A DNA stretch of 64,000 bases from Paguma larvata (GCA_030068075.1 CM057835.1:24272930-24336929); one strand, 5' to 3'. Counted from the first letter of the stretch, positions 12,034 to 24,655 are shown. The notes: generated by a model not told the origin, from the sequence alone. Numbers and translations are program-made.

Positions 12034-12589
12034 AATCACCTCTTCCATGAAGCCTTCCTTGCCAGGAAATGGCCAACTAGAATTCTGGAGATGTTTTTCT
12101 GAGATGCAGTAAACGAAAAGGAACTGGAGGCTCATGGGTAGACTGCAGTGAATACCATGTGACCCAAATGCCCACGGATGGAAGTGTGGGCTGCTGAGGA
12201 TTCATAACAGAGTTCTTCCTGGGAAGTGCTCTTAGCTTAAGGGAATTGCCTGCTTGAAGTCACTCTCCCTTCCTCCACCGTAACTTGCATATTTTGTCTG
12301 GTAGACTGGGTGGGGGCAGACAGGGTGGTGCAAAGGCCAAGTCCCGTTGCCTGCCTCAACTTCACATGACACTGCTGGATGACTGGGGCTTCTGTAGCAT
12401 AGAAGTTTACCACCTCCCTCTGCCTCCTTCTGCTGCCTTGCTCCCTCCCTGATAGGATCCCAAGAATGTTCCCCTAATAAACCACCTACACACAAAACGC
12501 TGCTTCCGGTCCATTTTCTGGGGAATACATCCCAAGACAATCACAACTGCCAACACCTTGGAATTATACAATCCACTTTAAGAAATCTG
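12034..12589. other. Intergenic; L2 remnant then unassigned
   Basis: The first ~40 bp continue an L2-like stretch. The rest shows no named feature. Confidence 0.4.
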
Positions 12590-13030
12590 TCCTTCATTTT
12601 TTGTGTACAAAGTCACATACACACAGAACAATGTATTGCAAATAGCAGCACACTGTAAACAATGTCCATGGACAGGGAACTAGGCATCGTGGCTACAATG
12701 GAATAACACGCACCTGCATAAAAGGAGGACACACTCCATGTCATGAAAGAACACAGTCTTCCATAAATAACTTCAAGTGAAAAAGCAATGAACGGAAGAC
12801 TGCATAAAATACTATTTCTTTAAAATGAGAATATTTATATGTACATGTTTATACAATCACAGAATATTTCTGGAAGGATTTGGGAGAAACTAGAAACATT
12901 GGTTTCCTCTGCAGAGAGCATTAGGGTGACCGGGGAGAGGTGTTTTGTTTGTTTTTTTACTCCATAGCTTTTTGGAACCTTTTGAATTTTGAACCGTATG
13001 AACACATAATCTACTCAAAGCTAAACAGAT
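12590..13030 (+). mobile_element. Old L1/HAL1 3' fragment
   Basis: 'tacaatggaataacacgcacc', 'agtgaaaaagcaatgaacgg' and 'tttttggaaccttttgaatt' match the usual 3' part of old L1/HAL1 copies. Confidence 0.6.
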
Positions 13031-13679
13031 GCAAGTAAAGCAGAATAAAATAAATGTTGAGAACTGAAAAAGAGGTCTTTGGGCTTAGAGAACAGTAGCC
13101 AGGGATGGTTCTCAGGAAAAGACTTCAACAGAGAAATGGAAGCAGTGCACCTCAGAGGGTGCCGTGAGGGACCGTAGGAGGAGTGAGGGAGAGGAAAGGA
13201 AAGCCCCCCTTTGGAGATGTCTGGAACAACAGGTAGCAGACGTTTCCTCTGTACTCCTGACCCACTCCCCCCTCCAGGTGCACTCAGCCAAACAAAGTCC
13301 TTTCATGGGCTGGCCAGCAGCCTGTGAGGTTGCCTACACCCCCAAATTCGGCCCATCCAGGAACAAGCATGGCCAAATTTCTCTCAGCATTGGAACTGAA
13401 GTATGGAGAGAATCAAGTAGCAGCCAAAGAGCCAAGCCTGAACGATGCCCAGAGAGAGGCTGTTGGACAGAGGGACGTGGCCCATGAGCAGGCCAAATCC
13501 AGGTATGAGGTGAAGACAAGACACACAGAGCAGCACGTGAGGAATGATCCCCGGAGGGTAAAAGCAAGAGCCGAGAAAGTAGCTGAATCACAACGACGGT
13601 GATCACACAAAGCTAGGGCTGGGATCCACGAGCTGCTCTTGAGGCCACCAGCCCTGCCTTAGACAAGGGGGTCACAACA
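13031..13679. other. Intergenic with one orphan open frame (13369-13602)
   Basis: The ATG at 13369 has a good context (A at -3, G at +4) and opens a 77-codon frame starting MAKFLSALELKYGENQ. It is rich in K, R, E, Q and A, and would form a charged helix. I do not recognise it; no introns, poly(A) signal or homologue are evident, so no gene is called. Confidence 0.35.
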
Positions 13680-13847
13680 TGTGGTTCTCAGACCCATGGA
13701 ATCAGGATCGCCTGAGGGTTTGTTAAAAATGCAGATTCTCTGGCCCCTCCTTAGTCCAACCGAAAACGCTGGAGGTGGGGCCCAGCCACCTGTGCTTTAA
13801 CAAGACTGTCAGGCAATTCTGATGTACCTGAGAACTACTGCCTTAGA
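13680..13847 (+). mobile_element. MER5A-type hAT-Charlie DNA transposon
   Basis: 'tgtggttctcagacc', 'tttgttaaaaatgcagattctctggccc', 'gaggtggggcccagccacctgtg' type core and the inverted end 'tgagaactactg' fit MER5A. Confidence 0.8.
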
Positions 13848-14019
13848 CCTTAGACCCCGACGCCCAGAGATACTAGGCTCCTGTGTATGGATTCCTGGCT
13901 GTGAGTGTCTTTTTAACAAACCCCACTGCTAAAGCTACTATGAGCTCTTTAGCAGAATATCTTGTTTCCTGCATCAAAAGAGCCTAATACAGCCTTACCC
14001 CCCTGACCAAGTGAACTCT

Positions 14020-14300
14020 AACACTTACCACACGTATGTGAAGCTTCAACTGAAGGGCCACCTCCTCCAAGAAGCCTTCCCTGCAGTTCTCTCGCAGTCC
14101 AACCGAGGTGTCACTCTGTGTTCCCTCAGCCTCCCCCAAAACCTCAGTGCTTATCACCGTGTCCCATAATCAGGGATTTATTAGTTCACTTCCCACTGGG
14201 ATGAGACTATGTCTTCACTGTATCTCCAGCTCTGGATACGCAGTTAATATTAGTTATTAACGGCTATTATTATCAAGCACTCAATAAATGAATATAATAC
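14020..14300 (+). mobile_element. L2 3' end
   Basis: 'ggccacctcctccaagaagccttccctg' type stretch, then 'tgtatctccagctctggatacgcag' and 'caagcactcaataaatgaat'. Confidence 0.75.
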
Positions 14301-16510
14301 ATACATATTGAATGATTATAGTTTTCCATAAATCACAACAGCTTCCTTAAATGGTGCCTAACTCTTCTCTTGTGAGGTTTCCAGCAGGGCAAGCCTGCTG
14401 AGCCAAGTGAGAATTGTTACTAACAGGCTTCGACATCTCCTGAGCTGAATTAACCCTTTGTTTCTGGGCAAGGAATTCCAAGTAGTCACCATATAACCAT
14501 GGACAGGAGTAGCAGAAGACGGCCACCATGCCTGCCCAGCCCATCGGGCCCGTATTTGAGGTACCGATAAAAAGTCCCTTCACTCAGGGATTCTGCCTAA
14601 CAGGGAGGCAGACCCATAACAGACCCTTAGAACGTGAAGGATACGTTTTACAAGGACGACACAATAATAAGATAATAAAGGGAAAGCAAGGTTGGGGGGG
14701 GGGGACAAGAAAATCGTAAACACGCATAACATATAACTAAGTTAGCCAAAACCATGAGTGGACGAAGCAGAGAAAATACGCAGAGCTGCTGTGACCCTCG
14801 TTTCTAGAGCAGGTAACAAGGCTGTAGTTGATACTTGTGACTTTCTTCTTCCACTACCCATTCCATGTTCCACTTGCCCTGGTGTGGTGACCCAAACCTT
14901 CAATTCCTGAATGGTCTGAGACCCCGGTGGGCTTGCCTTTTTTTTTTTTTTTTTTTTAGCTGCCATACTTTTACATTAACTTCTATGATTGGACATGGAA
15001 GTACCAAGGGGTACTCAGAGAATGCCCAGGGTCCAGGCATAGTCATTTTTGCCTCAACTGCGTGACAGCAGCCAAATTTCGCCAGGTCATGGGGATCAGT
15101 CATTCTGGCCTCATGGTGCACTCATCTTCCGATTCTATGGAACCAATATGGTGTCTCCCAGTGGCATCATTCCTCACTTGGGAGCTAAGACCTCCAGACC
15201 AACAGAGCCCACAGTTGCAGGAACAGCCAGCAAAAATCCTATGAATGGGTTAAGTGTAATAATTAACGGAGCCACTCCCTGTCTTTCCCTTGATTCCTAG
15301 ACCTGTATGCTCTGCCTGTGGGAAGAGTAGCACCATATTTTGGTCACCAATTCAAAGCAGATACCACATCCTGTAAGCCAAAACCTCAGCATTTCGGCTT
15401 GTTTCTCCCGCTGGCACTGTATCTACGTCTTCTATTCCACAGCTCAGGTCAAATGGGGCACATGGTAAGAACAGTGATCTCTACAGGCTTAAGCCCACTG
15501 CAATTTTTTTCCCCCGGAAATGAAATGGAACGGGCTCCTTGGTCACAAGCAATGTTGTGTGGTGTACGTTACAGTGTGTAAGGCATCCTGTAAATTCACA
15601 GATGGTGCTGGCGCCACGTGTCACAACTGGAGATGGCAAATCACATTCAGAATTCTACCTATTCCAGTTATAACTAAATACTGCTCCTTTCCTAATGAAA
15701 GGGACCCGATGTCATCAACCTGCCACTGGCTGGCTTCATAAACACAACCTCCCCGCCCGCCACCCCCCCCCCCCCCCGCCAGCCAAGAAAAACTGCTGCA
15801 CTGGGCACTTAGCAATGCTAGCTGCTGTTGGCAGATTAGACTCTCAGCAAGAGGGGACCCATGTTTGTTTGGGTGAAGGGAAGACCTTCTCAGAAGAAGT
15901 CGGAGCATCAACTAAGCAGGGCCTGCCCTCCCATCATGAGGTCCCAGGAGGAGCTAGGAGGCCCCTCTTTCTCGGAAATCTCCATGGAGCTCCTCCTCCA
16001 ATACTCTAATTCTGATGCCCCAATCTCTTCTTGTCCCCATCTCCCTCCCCAGGGATGATAGCTGCTTTCTGTGGTTACTTCGTGTTGCAATTTAGTTCTT
16101 TTGGGCAATGGGAAGCGAATGGTGGGAGGAAGGAAGAAGCCTGAGTGCTCATCTCCCTCTCTCTCTGTCTCTTGTAGCTTCTCCAGGGGAGGCTCTGTCT
16201 GCCCCATGGTTCCAACGGCTGTCCGTCAGACCTGCTGTGGTTCCAGGCTCCCTTGGAAGATCCTAGCCTCTGGCTCTGAAAACACTACCTCCTCCTTCTG
16301 ACCCTCTGACCAATGGGTGGGAGGCACTTCCTCCCATTGCTGCTCCCATTCTCTGGGGGCCTCAGTAGCCTGTTTGGTGCCTCATCTCCTCCATCACCTG
16401 TATAACCCATGCCCACCATTCCACTCCCTCTGGGTCACATACTTCCGGTGGTTTCTCTCACCCTGATTAGACCCTAATGATACAGATATATTTGATTGGT
16501 TTGGGTTTTT
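14301..16510. other. Intergenic, no gene recognised
   Basis: 2.2 kb with many short open frames on both strands but no known protein. A T-run at 14938-14957 and a C15 run at 15763-15777 stand out. Confidence 0.4.
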
Positions 16511-16692
16511 TTAATGTTTATTTATTTATTTTGAGAAGAGGAAAAGGCAGAGACAGAGGGAGAAAGAGAATCCCAAGCAGGCACTGACAGTGTGGAGCCC
16601 AACATAGGACTCGATCTCGAAAACAGTGAGATCATGACCTGAGCCAAAATCGAGAGTCAGACACTTAACAGACTGAGCCACCCAGTCACCTC
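16511..16692 (-). repeat. CAN SINE
   Basis: T-rich tail at left, head 'gactgagccacccagtcacc' at right. Confidence 0.88.
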
Positions 16693-16944
16693 TGATGGAT
16701 TTGGTTTTTAAAGACATTTTCACAAATCCATGACCTCCCCTCCCACCTTTGCTTGCTTGCCTGGAAAAATCGTATTTCATACTTTAGGATTCAGCTTAGA
16801 ATTTCTTTCCTTTCTAAAGACACTCACATCTCCCACTACCTCATCTCACCTCAGCTGTGCCTCTGAATTCCCTGCTCTGCTTCTGGACTCTTCCAGCTCT
16901 TGGATTCATCTATTTATTCCATATAATCATTCCTGTGTCTGGCT

Positions 16945-17104
16945 TTTTTTTTTGAGAGAGAGAGAGAGAGAGAGAGAGAATTCCAAGCAGGCTTCATGCT
17001 CAACTTGGACCCCAACACAGGGATCAATTCCATAAACCTGGGATCATGACCTGATCCAAAGTCAAGAGTCAGATGCTCAACCAACTGAACCACTCAGGCA
17101 CCCT
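16945..17104 (-). repeat. CAN SINE
   Basis: Contains a pure (GA)n tract (16955-16978) from expansion of the CT domain; head 'ctgaaccactcaggcaccc' at right. Confidence 0.88.
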
Positions 17105-17282
17105 AGGATGGCAGTTTCTTGATGACAGAAACTAAATTGTATGCACCTACTTGTATATTTGAAATATGATAGGTGCACAATAAATGTTGACGGAATGAAG
17201 GAGTAATGATGTCTTCCTCTAGAAGTTCTTGTCCTCAAGAACAAGGGGCGGGGGGAGAGTTGAGAGAGGGGTTCGAGTTGCA

Positions 17283-17402
17283 TTTGGGAGGATGAAAAGG
17301 TTCTGGAGACGGATGGTGTTGCAACAGTGCGAATGAACCGTACACTTCAAAATAGTTCAAAAGGCAATTTTTATGTCACATATATTTTATCACCATAAAA
17401 AT
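17283..17402 (+). mobile_element. L1 3'UTR end
   Basis: 'gatgaaaaggttctggagac', 'gaaccgtacacttcaaaat' and 'tatattttatcaccataaaa' are the classic old L1 3' end. Confidence 0.8.
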
Positions 17403-17429
17403 AGCTAAGCTAACAACAATGAAAATACC

Positions 17430-18090
17430 CTTTATTCTCGACTAGAAAATGAAGTCGCATACCCCATGAACCATCAATTCTCCTTCGAGATCCGTACTTG
17501 GGAATGTTCTCATGCTTGCACACAAGGAAGGAAGCAAGTCCATAGAACTTACCAGCAGCTTTATTTGCAACAGCAACAGCAAAGGGGGGAGGAGGGACAG
17601 CCCAAAAGGGCAGTTAGGAAAATAGATGAATAAATTGTACGATTGCAAACTCTGGCACACCATATAATATTGACAATGAATTCCATGAGAACTTCATTGA
17701 TCCACACAGCCAGTCCCAAAACCACAGTGTTGAGGGCAAAACAGAGGCTGCAAATTATATCTACGGTATGAAACCATTTAGTAAATCTCAAAAAGAAGCA
17801 AGAGTATAATGTATTGTCCACAGCCTCATTCATACACAGAGTAAAAGTATGAAAACACGCAATTTTGGGTTAGTGGTTAACCTGAGGGAAGGGAACAAGA
17901 CGGAATGAGAGTATTGGCCTATAATAATTTATTTCCATGCAAAAGGAGGGAATTCTGAAGTAAGTAAGGCAAAATATTAGGCATTTCTTAAATCAAGTGA
18001 ATGGGATATATGGAGGCCAATGATATTTTTCTGCACTGTTCTATATTCTTGAAATCGTTCATAATTTAAACTCTAAACACTAAATTAAAT
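17430..18090 (+). mobile_element. Old L1/HAL1 3' fragment (decayed)
   Basis: Partial resemblance to the L1/HAL1 3' region ('cagcagctttatttgcaac', 'gtgttgagggcaaaacagag', 'ctgttctatattcttg'). Confidence 0.45.
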
Positions 18091-18249
18091 TGATAGCTGA
18101 CACATACTTTGACTAACCAAATCCTCACTTCGTCACCCCAGGCATCTGCGCACTTACTGACCCGCGAGTCCGTGTGAGGAGATTTGAATAGGGGGACATC
18201 GTTGCAACGGGATGGTCTGGACAACTAAAACCCTCCCGCCACATCGTGC

Positions 18250-18306
18250 GATACACGCACGCGCGTGTGAGCGTGCACATGCACGCGCACGCACCCGCAT
18301 GCGCCG
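18250..18306. repeat. Alternating purine-pyrimidine (CG/CA) tract
   Basis: About 57 bp dominated by CGCG, CGTG, CACG and TGCA steps, with only a few breaks in alternation. Z-DNA prone. Confidence 0.85.
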
Positions 18307-19453
18307 GTCAGCTGTGGAGGGCTGAATAAAAATTCCAAAGGGCCCACAGGAGGATTAGGATAAAATAGAAATAGAATATTCTCTCTTTTGTATTAAGAAA
18401 AGAATCAATTAGGTCCTTGCTTGAAAGTAAAGTTCCCACTAATGAGAGCCTTTACAAGGAAGACTGTTTCCCAGGGGCTGGGAACAATGCAGGCAGGGGA
18501 GGAGTGAGTTTCGTGTTGTCTGGCCTCGGCGGGCCTCCCAGGAGAGCCAGACCGAGGATTTGCAGAACTGATTAAGGAGCAAAAGCCAGGAAGGCAGGGT
18601 GCCAGCGGCCACCTGCCCAAGAGTTCCAGTGGCCCACAGAGGAAACTTCGCCCAGGCCCGAAGTGCATTGAAGCCTTAAAACCTTCTCATCTAACTGCTC
18701 ACCCTACGACCTCTTCTATAGCACCCCTGTCAAACCTCTGTCCCAACACTTCCAGAGTTGGGGCCCCACTGTTTTCCGATTATATGATTGGACCATGTTG
18801 GTTGCTGGCAAAGTCTTCTGTTTTTTAAGAGGAACATTCAGAACTAAAGTGGGAGGCCTGAGTGAAGTGTGTGGAGGGTGTGGGCACAGGTGCATTTGGG
18901 AGATCACGCTTCAAAATATAAAATATTAACATTCTGAGGGTTGGGATTACTGGTGACTTTTGTTTTCTTCTTTTTGTCTGCATTTCCTAAAATGAATGTG
19001 TTTTACTCTGGTAAAGTGGGCAGAGGTAAGGCATGTACTTTTAACTCAACGGGGAGATAAAGTTCTTTCTCACAAAGGCGAAATAGGCCCTTTCCTGCCT
19101 TGTGTCCATCGATACCTGTTCTGTAGGATCTACTGTCAAGTGGGAGCCTTGTCAGAACTTCCGGTGTGGCCAGCTCACACTAGACACGTGCTGCCTGCCC
19201 GTGTGAGAAGAATGGAGCTTTTCGGTAGCAACAAGAGATGTAAGCATGTCCACCCTTCCCGTCAGTGAGCTGGGAAAACCCTGATTCCTCCCTCACACTC
19301 CAACCAGCACCTTCCAGAAATGCAATGATTTTAAAGCCAGTCCAGCTAAAGATGGGTTAGCTCAGCTGAGGAATGTTTGGGTCCAAGTGCTCCAAGAGAA
19401 GAAAATTAGAATGCCTGGCATTTGTATAGCATGTTGAGAGAAAACGTTTCATG
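18307..19453. other. Intergenic, nothing recognised
   Basis: Mixed-composition unique sequence, no exon or named repeat. Confidence 0.4.
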
Positions 19454-19464
19454 GGTACCATCTT

Positions 19465-19676
19465 TTTTTTTTTAATTAATTTATTTATTCGAGAGAGACA
19501 GAGTGAGTTGGAAAGGGGCAGAGAGAGAGGGAGAAAGAGACAATCCCAAGCAAGCTCCCAGCTGCCAACACAGAGCCCAATGCAGGGCTTCAACTCCCAG
19601 AACCGTGAGATCATGACCTGAGCCGAAACCCAGAGTCAGATGCTTAATCACTTGAGCCACTTTGTGCCCCCTAACA
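19465..19676 (-). repeat. Felid CAN SINE
   Basis: Full-length; perfect 11-bp TSD GGTACCATCTT (19454-19464, 19677-19687). Confidence 0.95.
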
Positions 19677-19687
19677 GGTACCATCTT

Positions 19688-20540
19688 AACTGACCCTTCA
19701 CCCAGAATGCCGTCTTCCCCACCACCCCAATCCAAACACACAGCGTGTCCAAAACACTGCGTGTCTCTGCATGTGCTCACTTTTCTGGGAGGAAGAGCCC
19801 AAGCTTTTATCAGACTCTCAACAACGTGGACCCCCTGGGATGATGGGTGCGGCCCAGAGCTGACTTCTCAGAGAGTCAGCTCCGGGTCCTCATCCGTTAC
19901 AGGGCAGGAGAGGGCTGTGTGATTTCTGCCACCTCCTGGGGCTCCTGCTGCCCCTCCCTTAGCACCTGGATGGCCCTTGGGTACCACAAAGTATTTCGAG
20001 AGCCTGGAGGGAGCCCGACCTTCCCTGTCTATCATGACCTCCCACGGGACTTGCCAGGAAGCAATGAGGATGTCTGCCTGCCTGGTGACAGGATTTTCAG
20101 GCAACAAAACCCTCTGGCAGGCAGGAGGATTGTGTGGCCTGTCTGGCTACAATTTATTCTCGTCGGTCATTTTGACTGAAGCTAAGTGCCGGGAGAAATT
20201 TGAATCTCAATGCTGCTGCCTCTGAAATAAGCTTAGAAAAATACACAGGCTCTCTCCAACAAAGAGCAAGCCTGGCTGAGTGTGAAGAACCACATTTGGG
20301 TTGGGATAAAGACACACAGACACCGTCCAATTGAGTAGGGTCTCAGGAAACCAGAAGGAGATTAACTTCTTACTGCAGGGAGGGATTGAGCCTGCAGGAG
20401 AGACACTAGCTTTGCACAGAAAGGTGGAGTGAAAGCGGGTGTGACCAGGAGAGATGGGGAATGTGTCCAAAAAACTTTATGGCGCTCACCTGAATGATGC
20501 GTCAGGGAAGTCGCTGGCCTTAGTAGGGAAAGGGCTGCGT
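19688..20540. other. Intergenic, no gene recognised
   Basis: Open frames up to 110 codons occur on both strands over the same bases, with no known domain. Confidence 0.4.
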
Positions 20541-20544
20541 CAAG

Positions 20545-20880
20545 GGCACATAGGCAAGGATGTTTGCTGCAACACGGTTTTCAATGGCAACAGATTGGAG
20601 ACAACCTGTCCTCACATCACACGTTGCCAGGAGACTGCATCAATGCATTAGTTACGTGGAAAAAAAAGCAAGGTATAGCATGTGACATGTGTCATATATG
20701 TTACCCTCTACGGGAACATTCCTAAACATCCATATAATATCTCCAAGAGAATTCCCAAGAAACAGGTTAGGAGTGGACGCAGACTCACTTTTCACTATAT
20801 ATATTTCTAGACCCTTTGAATTGTTTACCATGTGCCTCTATTCTTGTTTCGGAATATAAATACATAAATAAAGAAATACA
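20545..20880 (+). mobile_element. L1/HAL1 3' fragment
   Basis: 'acagattggagacaacctgtcc', 'aaaaagcaaggtatagcatg', 'cctttgaattgtttaccatgtg' and the A/T-rich tail fit the HAL1/old L1 3' end. Confidence 0.65.
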
Positions 20881-20971
20881 TAAGTAGATAACGACTAAAA
20901 AGGAAAAGCGGTGGGGAGAAGTTACCTCATCACTCCCCTTCCTCCAGAATCAGTTCTGCCATTTCCCAGGT

Positions 20972-21395
20972 TTGACGGTTAGTTTTATGTGTCAACTTAG
21001 CTGGGCCAAAGTACCCAGATACTTGGTCAAACAGTATTCCAGATGTTTCTATGAAGGTATTTTTTACATGAAATTAACATTTAAATCAGTAGACTCAGTC
21101 AGCACGTGGAGCAAGCCCTCCAGTGGCCCTCCCACAGACACTTGGGAGATTCCCCGAGCGTTCACGGATAGGTTCCTTGGCGTCCTCCTGGCCCTTCCTC
21201 GCGATCTGTCTTCTCTTTTTCCTCTCTTATTCTCCAAGTCCTTTCTCTTCCATGTCTTTTCTGTGAACAAGAGAGAAGACACCACCAAGGCAGAAATGAA
21301 GCTGTTGCCGGTTGCTGTTTCCTCCCCGGGTATGATCCTGTTGGCCTCAGTTCAGTTACCCGTCATGGCCTCTGAGCCCAGCACATTCTGCTGAG
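20972..21395 (+). mobile_element. Ancient LTR-like interspersed repeat
   Basis: Opens 'ggttagttttatgtgtcaacttagctgggcc', followed by 'acttggtcaaacagtattcc' and 'atcagtagactcagtcag', a widespread mammalian repeat; family name not certain. Confidence 0.55.
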
Positions 21396-22323
21396 CGGAA
21401 AGGACAGTCAATCAGCCAGCTACTTTGTGTCTCAAAAACCAAGTAAGAAGTTTAACCATTTTCCCCCCAGCTGTTCTTGTTTGACCAAATGAGATCAAGC
21501 AATTCAAGTCAAGATGAGTGAAAATGACATGTATAGATACCGTGCTTTTTTCTCCCTTTCTAACTCATGACACACTGAATTATTCATTCAGACTGTGTTA
21601 TTCATTCTTCGTTCCACCATGAAAGGGGACATAAAATGATCTCAAACCTAAGGTCCGTGCATTGGGTGGTCTTTTTAAAATAAGTCTACTTCCATGGATC
21701 CAGCTTCAATTAGGCACTCAATCCACAAAAAAACTAAACCCAGTTATGATTAAGGCATCACTCTAGGCACTGAAAGGATTCAAAGGAGCAGAAAAAAAGC
21801 TTATGTACAAGAAGAGTAGATAAAGCACACATGTAAATAGACCATAAATCAGCAAAACGGTATAACGCTATACAAGTGACAAATCAGAGGGGAGCACTCG
21901 CCGTGAGCTGGAGTGTCTCTGAAGGCTCTGGTTTGGACACCAAAGAAGGCCAGGAGTCAAGAATAATCCTGCTTTAATTTCTATTGTATCATTGAATCCC
22001 AACAGCTACCTAGCAGGGTGAGTAATTCAGGGAGGTCTTCCCACTGTCCGGGTGGGTTCAGTTTGAGCCAACAAATATTTCCTGCCACACGTCAGGAATG
22101 AATGTTCAATGAAGCCAGGTGCTTTGACCAATGCTTATCCCGCACACCAATGCCAGAATTGGGGCTGGAACCAGATTTCCCAACCCCCTTGTTAGGGCTC
22201 TGTTCACCACATGAGAGAAACAGACAAGGCTCTCCAGGCAAGGGCATCAAGAGGGACGAAGTCCCAGAGTCGCAAAGAGAGAGTGAACAAACCAGGCCAC
22301 CTGGTACAGTGGGAGACACATTT
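21396..22323. other. Intergenic, nothing recognised
   Basis: No exon or named repeat. Confidence 0.35.
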
Positions 22324-22547
22324 CTTGTTTTCCTCAAATTACACTCTGCCTGAGAGAATATGAACACCGAGCAGAGAATTAATCACGTATCAGCTGAATC
22401 AGGATCTGAAAGGACAGCTCTATAATCTCCAGGCCCTTGTTTTCCTCAAATTACACTCTGCCTGAGAGAATATGAACACCGAGCAGAGAATTAATCACGT
22501 ATCAGCTGAATCAGGATCTGAAAGGACAGCTCTATAATCTCCAGGCC
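22324..22547. repeat. Perfect 112-bp tandem duplication
   Basis: Units 22324-22435 and 22436-22547 are identical at every base by eye. CTTG recurs after the second unit (22548-22551), i.e. 4-bp microhomology at the junctions. Unit begins CTTGTTTTCCTCAAATTACA. Confidence 0.95.
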
Positions 22548-22551
22548 CTTG

Positions 22552-23815
22552 CCCCCCAGAAGAATCCAAGGGTTTCAAGGGTCCAGGCCCACTCAGCAAT
22601 TAATATAATGACACAAAAGCTTCTACCTGGGGATAACGTTATGTCAGAAACTCCTAGAGGAAGTAATAGTAATTCCGTTCAGCAAAATGAATAAATAAAT
22701 GAAAGGAGCTTTATTACTTATGCAAAGTTATGCTCATTGTTCTAGAACTGAAGACGTTTGGCACAATTTCAGCTACACACAAATGAATTATCAGTGAGAC
22801 AAGGAATTTGTTCTAGGAGCAGTAAATAGTGGGGTGAGGTGTTCACTTCAGCTCATTGGCTTGGGGCTTCCAACTGGACAAGATTTTGCCATGGGGTGAC
22901 CCGTCCAGATACAGTGTAACCAGGAGCTGTTACAACCCCAGCTGATGTGAGCAGAAAGAATTGAGTGTGACTTAGCCAAGAGATACTGGACATGGCCTCC
23001 ACTTTCTCTTCCCTGGTTGGTCAGTTTCCTTATCTGCACAGTCAGGATAATAAAACTCTAAGAAAAGTGTCTTTGAAGGCCTCCAAGGGCACATCCACGT
23101 GGGAACAACCGTTGGCATCATCATGACCTTTCCTCCCGGGCAGACATCAGTGGGGACGAGGAGAAGCATGCTGAGGGCCTCTTCAAGGGATCTACCGACC
23201 TGGACAGATTCACAGAGTGAAGTTCACCTTCACCTGGGATCTTTCCTCCACCTGGCTGCTGGGTTCTGCAATGTCTGCCTTTAATATCCTTGAAGAGATA
23301 CAGACTCTCTGCTGCTGAGATCTTACTTCCTACCCAGCGGATTCCCATCCAGTGCCGGAATTCCCTCTGGTGTCCTGGACAATGTTCACGCTGCCATGGA
23401 TGCTGGCTGAACCTGAGTAATGAAGGGAATAGGCCACTTCAGGAGGCAGCCAGCTTATTCTATGCAGGTCACTGTAAGTGGTAGAAGTCCTTTATTCGAG
23501 GTTAAATCTATTCTTGATAATTCCCAGTATCGATTTTACTTCTCTGTACACCCTCATCCAAGTGGTAACCCAAGTTCTGGAAGACTATCTATATGAAAAC
23601 CACCCTTGATCTGAGTCTTCTCTGATCCAGGTCAAACACCCACAATTTACCTTTGTAACACAATGCCTATACGCTTCAAATCTGACAGGCTGTGTTTGGC
23701 ATCTCTCATCTACTGCTTTCTACCTAAGTGCCCTTGGGCAAGTTACTTAATATGCAGATCTTCTTTTTCTGCACCTATATAATGAGAATAGAAAGAATAG
23801 AAATGTCCACGTCAG
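22552..23815. other. Intergenic; MIR-like remnants only
   Basis: MIR-like stretches near 22975-23070 ('gtcagtttccttatctgcac') and 23705-23800 ('gcccttgggcaagttacttaat'). No exon. Confidence 0.45.
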
Positions 23816-23819
23816 AAAT

Positions 23820-24600
23820 GCTGGGGCAGACATACTTTAAGATGGCTCCTGAAACACTCACCCCTTGGTCTCATACCCTCATACGATCTATTCCCCTCGA
23901 ATATGGACAGGACATGTGACACGTTTCCAAAGTGTACAATACAGTACAGGTAACAGGGTATCACTTCCATTATTATGTTACATAAGAATCTGACATCCAT
24001 CTTGCTAACAGACACTGTCCTTGTTGGCTTCCATGAAGTAAGCAGCCACACTGGTGACGGCCACATGGCAAGGGACTGAGGGCAGCCTCTGACCCATAAC
24101 TAACTAAGAACTGATGATGGCCTCTGGGTGATACCCAGTGAGAAACTGAGGCCCTCAGTCTGACAGCCAGCAAAGACCTGAACCTTGCCGACTGCCAGCT
24201 GAACTTGGCAGATCTGCTCCCAGTCAAATCTTCAGATGAGAACCCACACCTTGCTTACAGTCTTATAAAGAATCCAACCTTGCCTGGACTCTTGAACACA
24301 GAAAACTGTAAGCTAATACATGTGTTGTTTTAAACCACTAAGTTTAATGGGGCACTTGGGTGGCTCAGTCAGTCAAGCGTCTGACTTTGGCTCAGGTCAT
24401 AATCTCGTGGTTGGTGAGTTCAAGCTCCGCGTCAGACCTGGAGCCTGCTTCAGGTTCTGTGTCTCCCTCTTTCTGCCCCTCCCCTGCTCACACTCTATAT
24501 CTCCCTCTCTCTCTCTCTCAAAAATAAGTCAATATTAAAAAAAATGTTAAACCACTAAGTTTGAGACGTTATTACATAGCACTAGAAAACTATACTCTGA
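23820..24600 (+). mobile_element. Ancient LTR, interrupted by a SINE
   Basis: 'tatcacttccattattatgttacataag', 'catggcaagggactgagggc' and the 3' end 'ttgttttaaaccactaagttt' are a common mammalian LTR pattern. The SINE at 24346-24546 duplicated TTAAACCACTAAGTTT. Confidence 0.65.
24346..24546 (+). repeat. Felid CAN SINE
   Basis: Full-length; perfect 16-bp TSD (24330-24345, 24547-24562). Confidence 0.96.
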
Positions 24601-24655
24601 GATGCTCTGAGATAATACAAGCAACATTCTCAGCCAGTGTTCAGCATATAGTTAG

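Noticed and set aside
14865..15600. Possible endogenous retroviral pol-like stretch
   Set aside because: Composition and several short frames suggested an old element, but I could not match any conserved motif, so it is left unassigned.
16930..17100. Regular GA repeat as a possible array or CRISPR-like structure
   Set aside because: It is a dinucleotide expansion inside a SINE. No direct repeats with unique spacers occur anywhere in the window.
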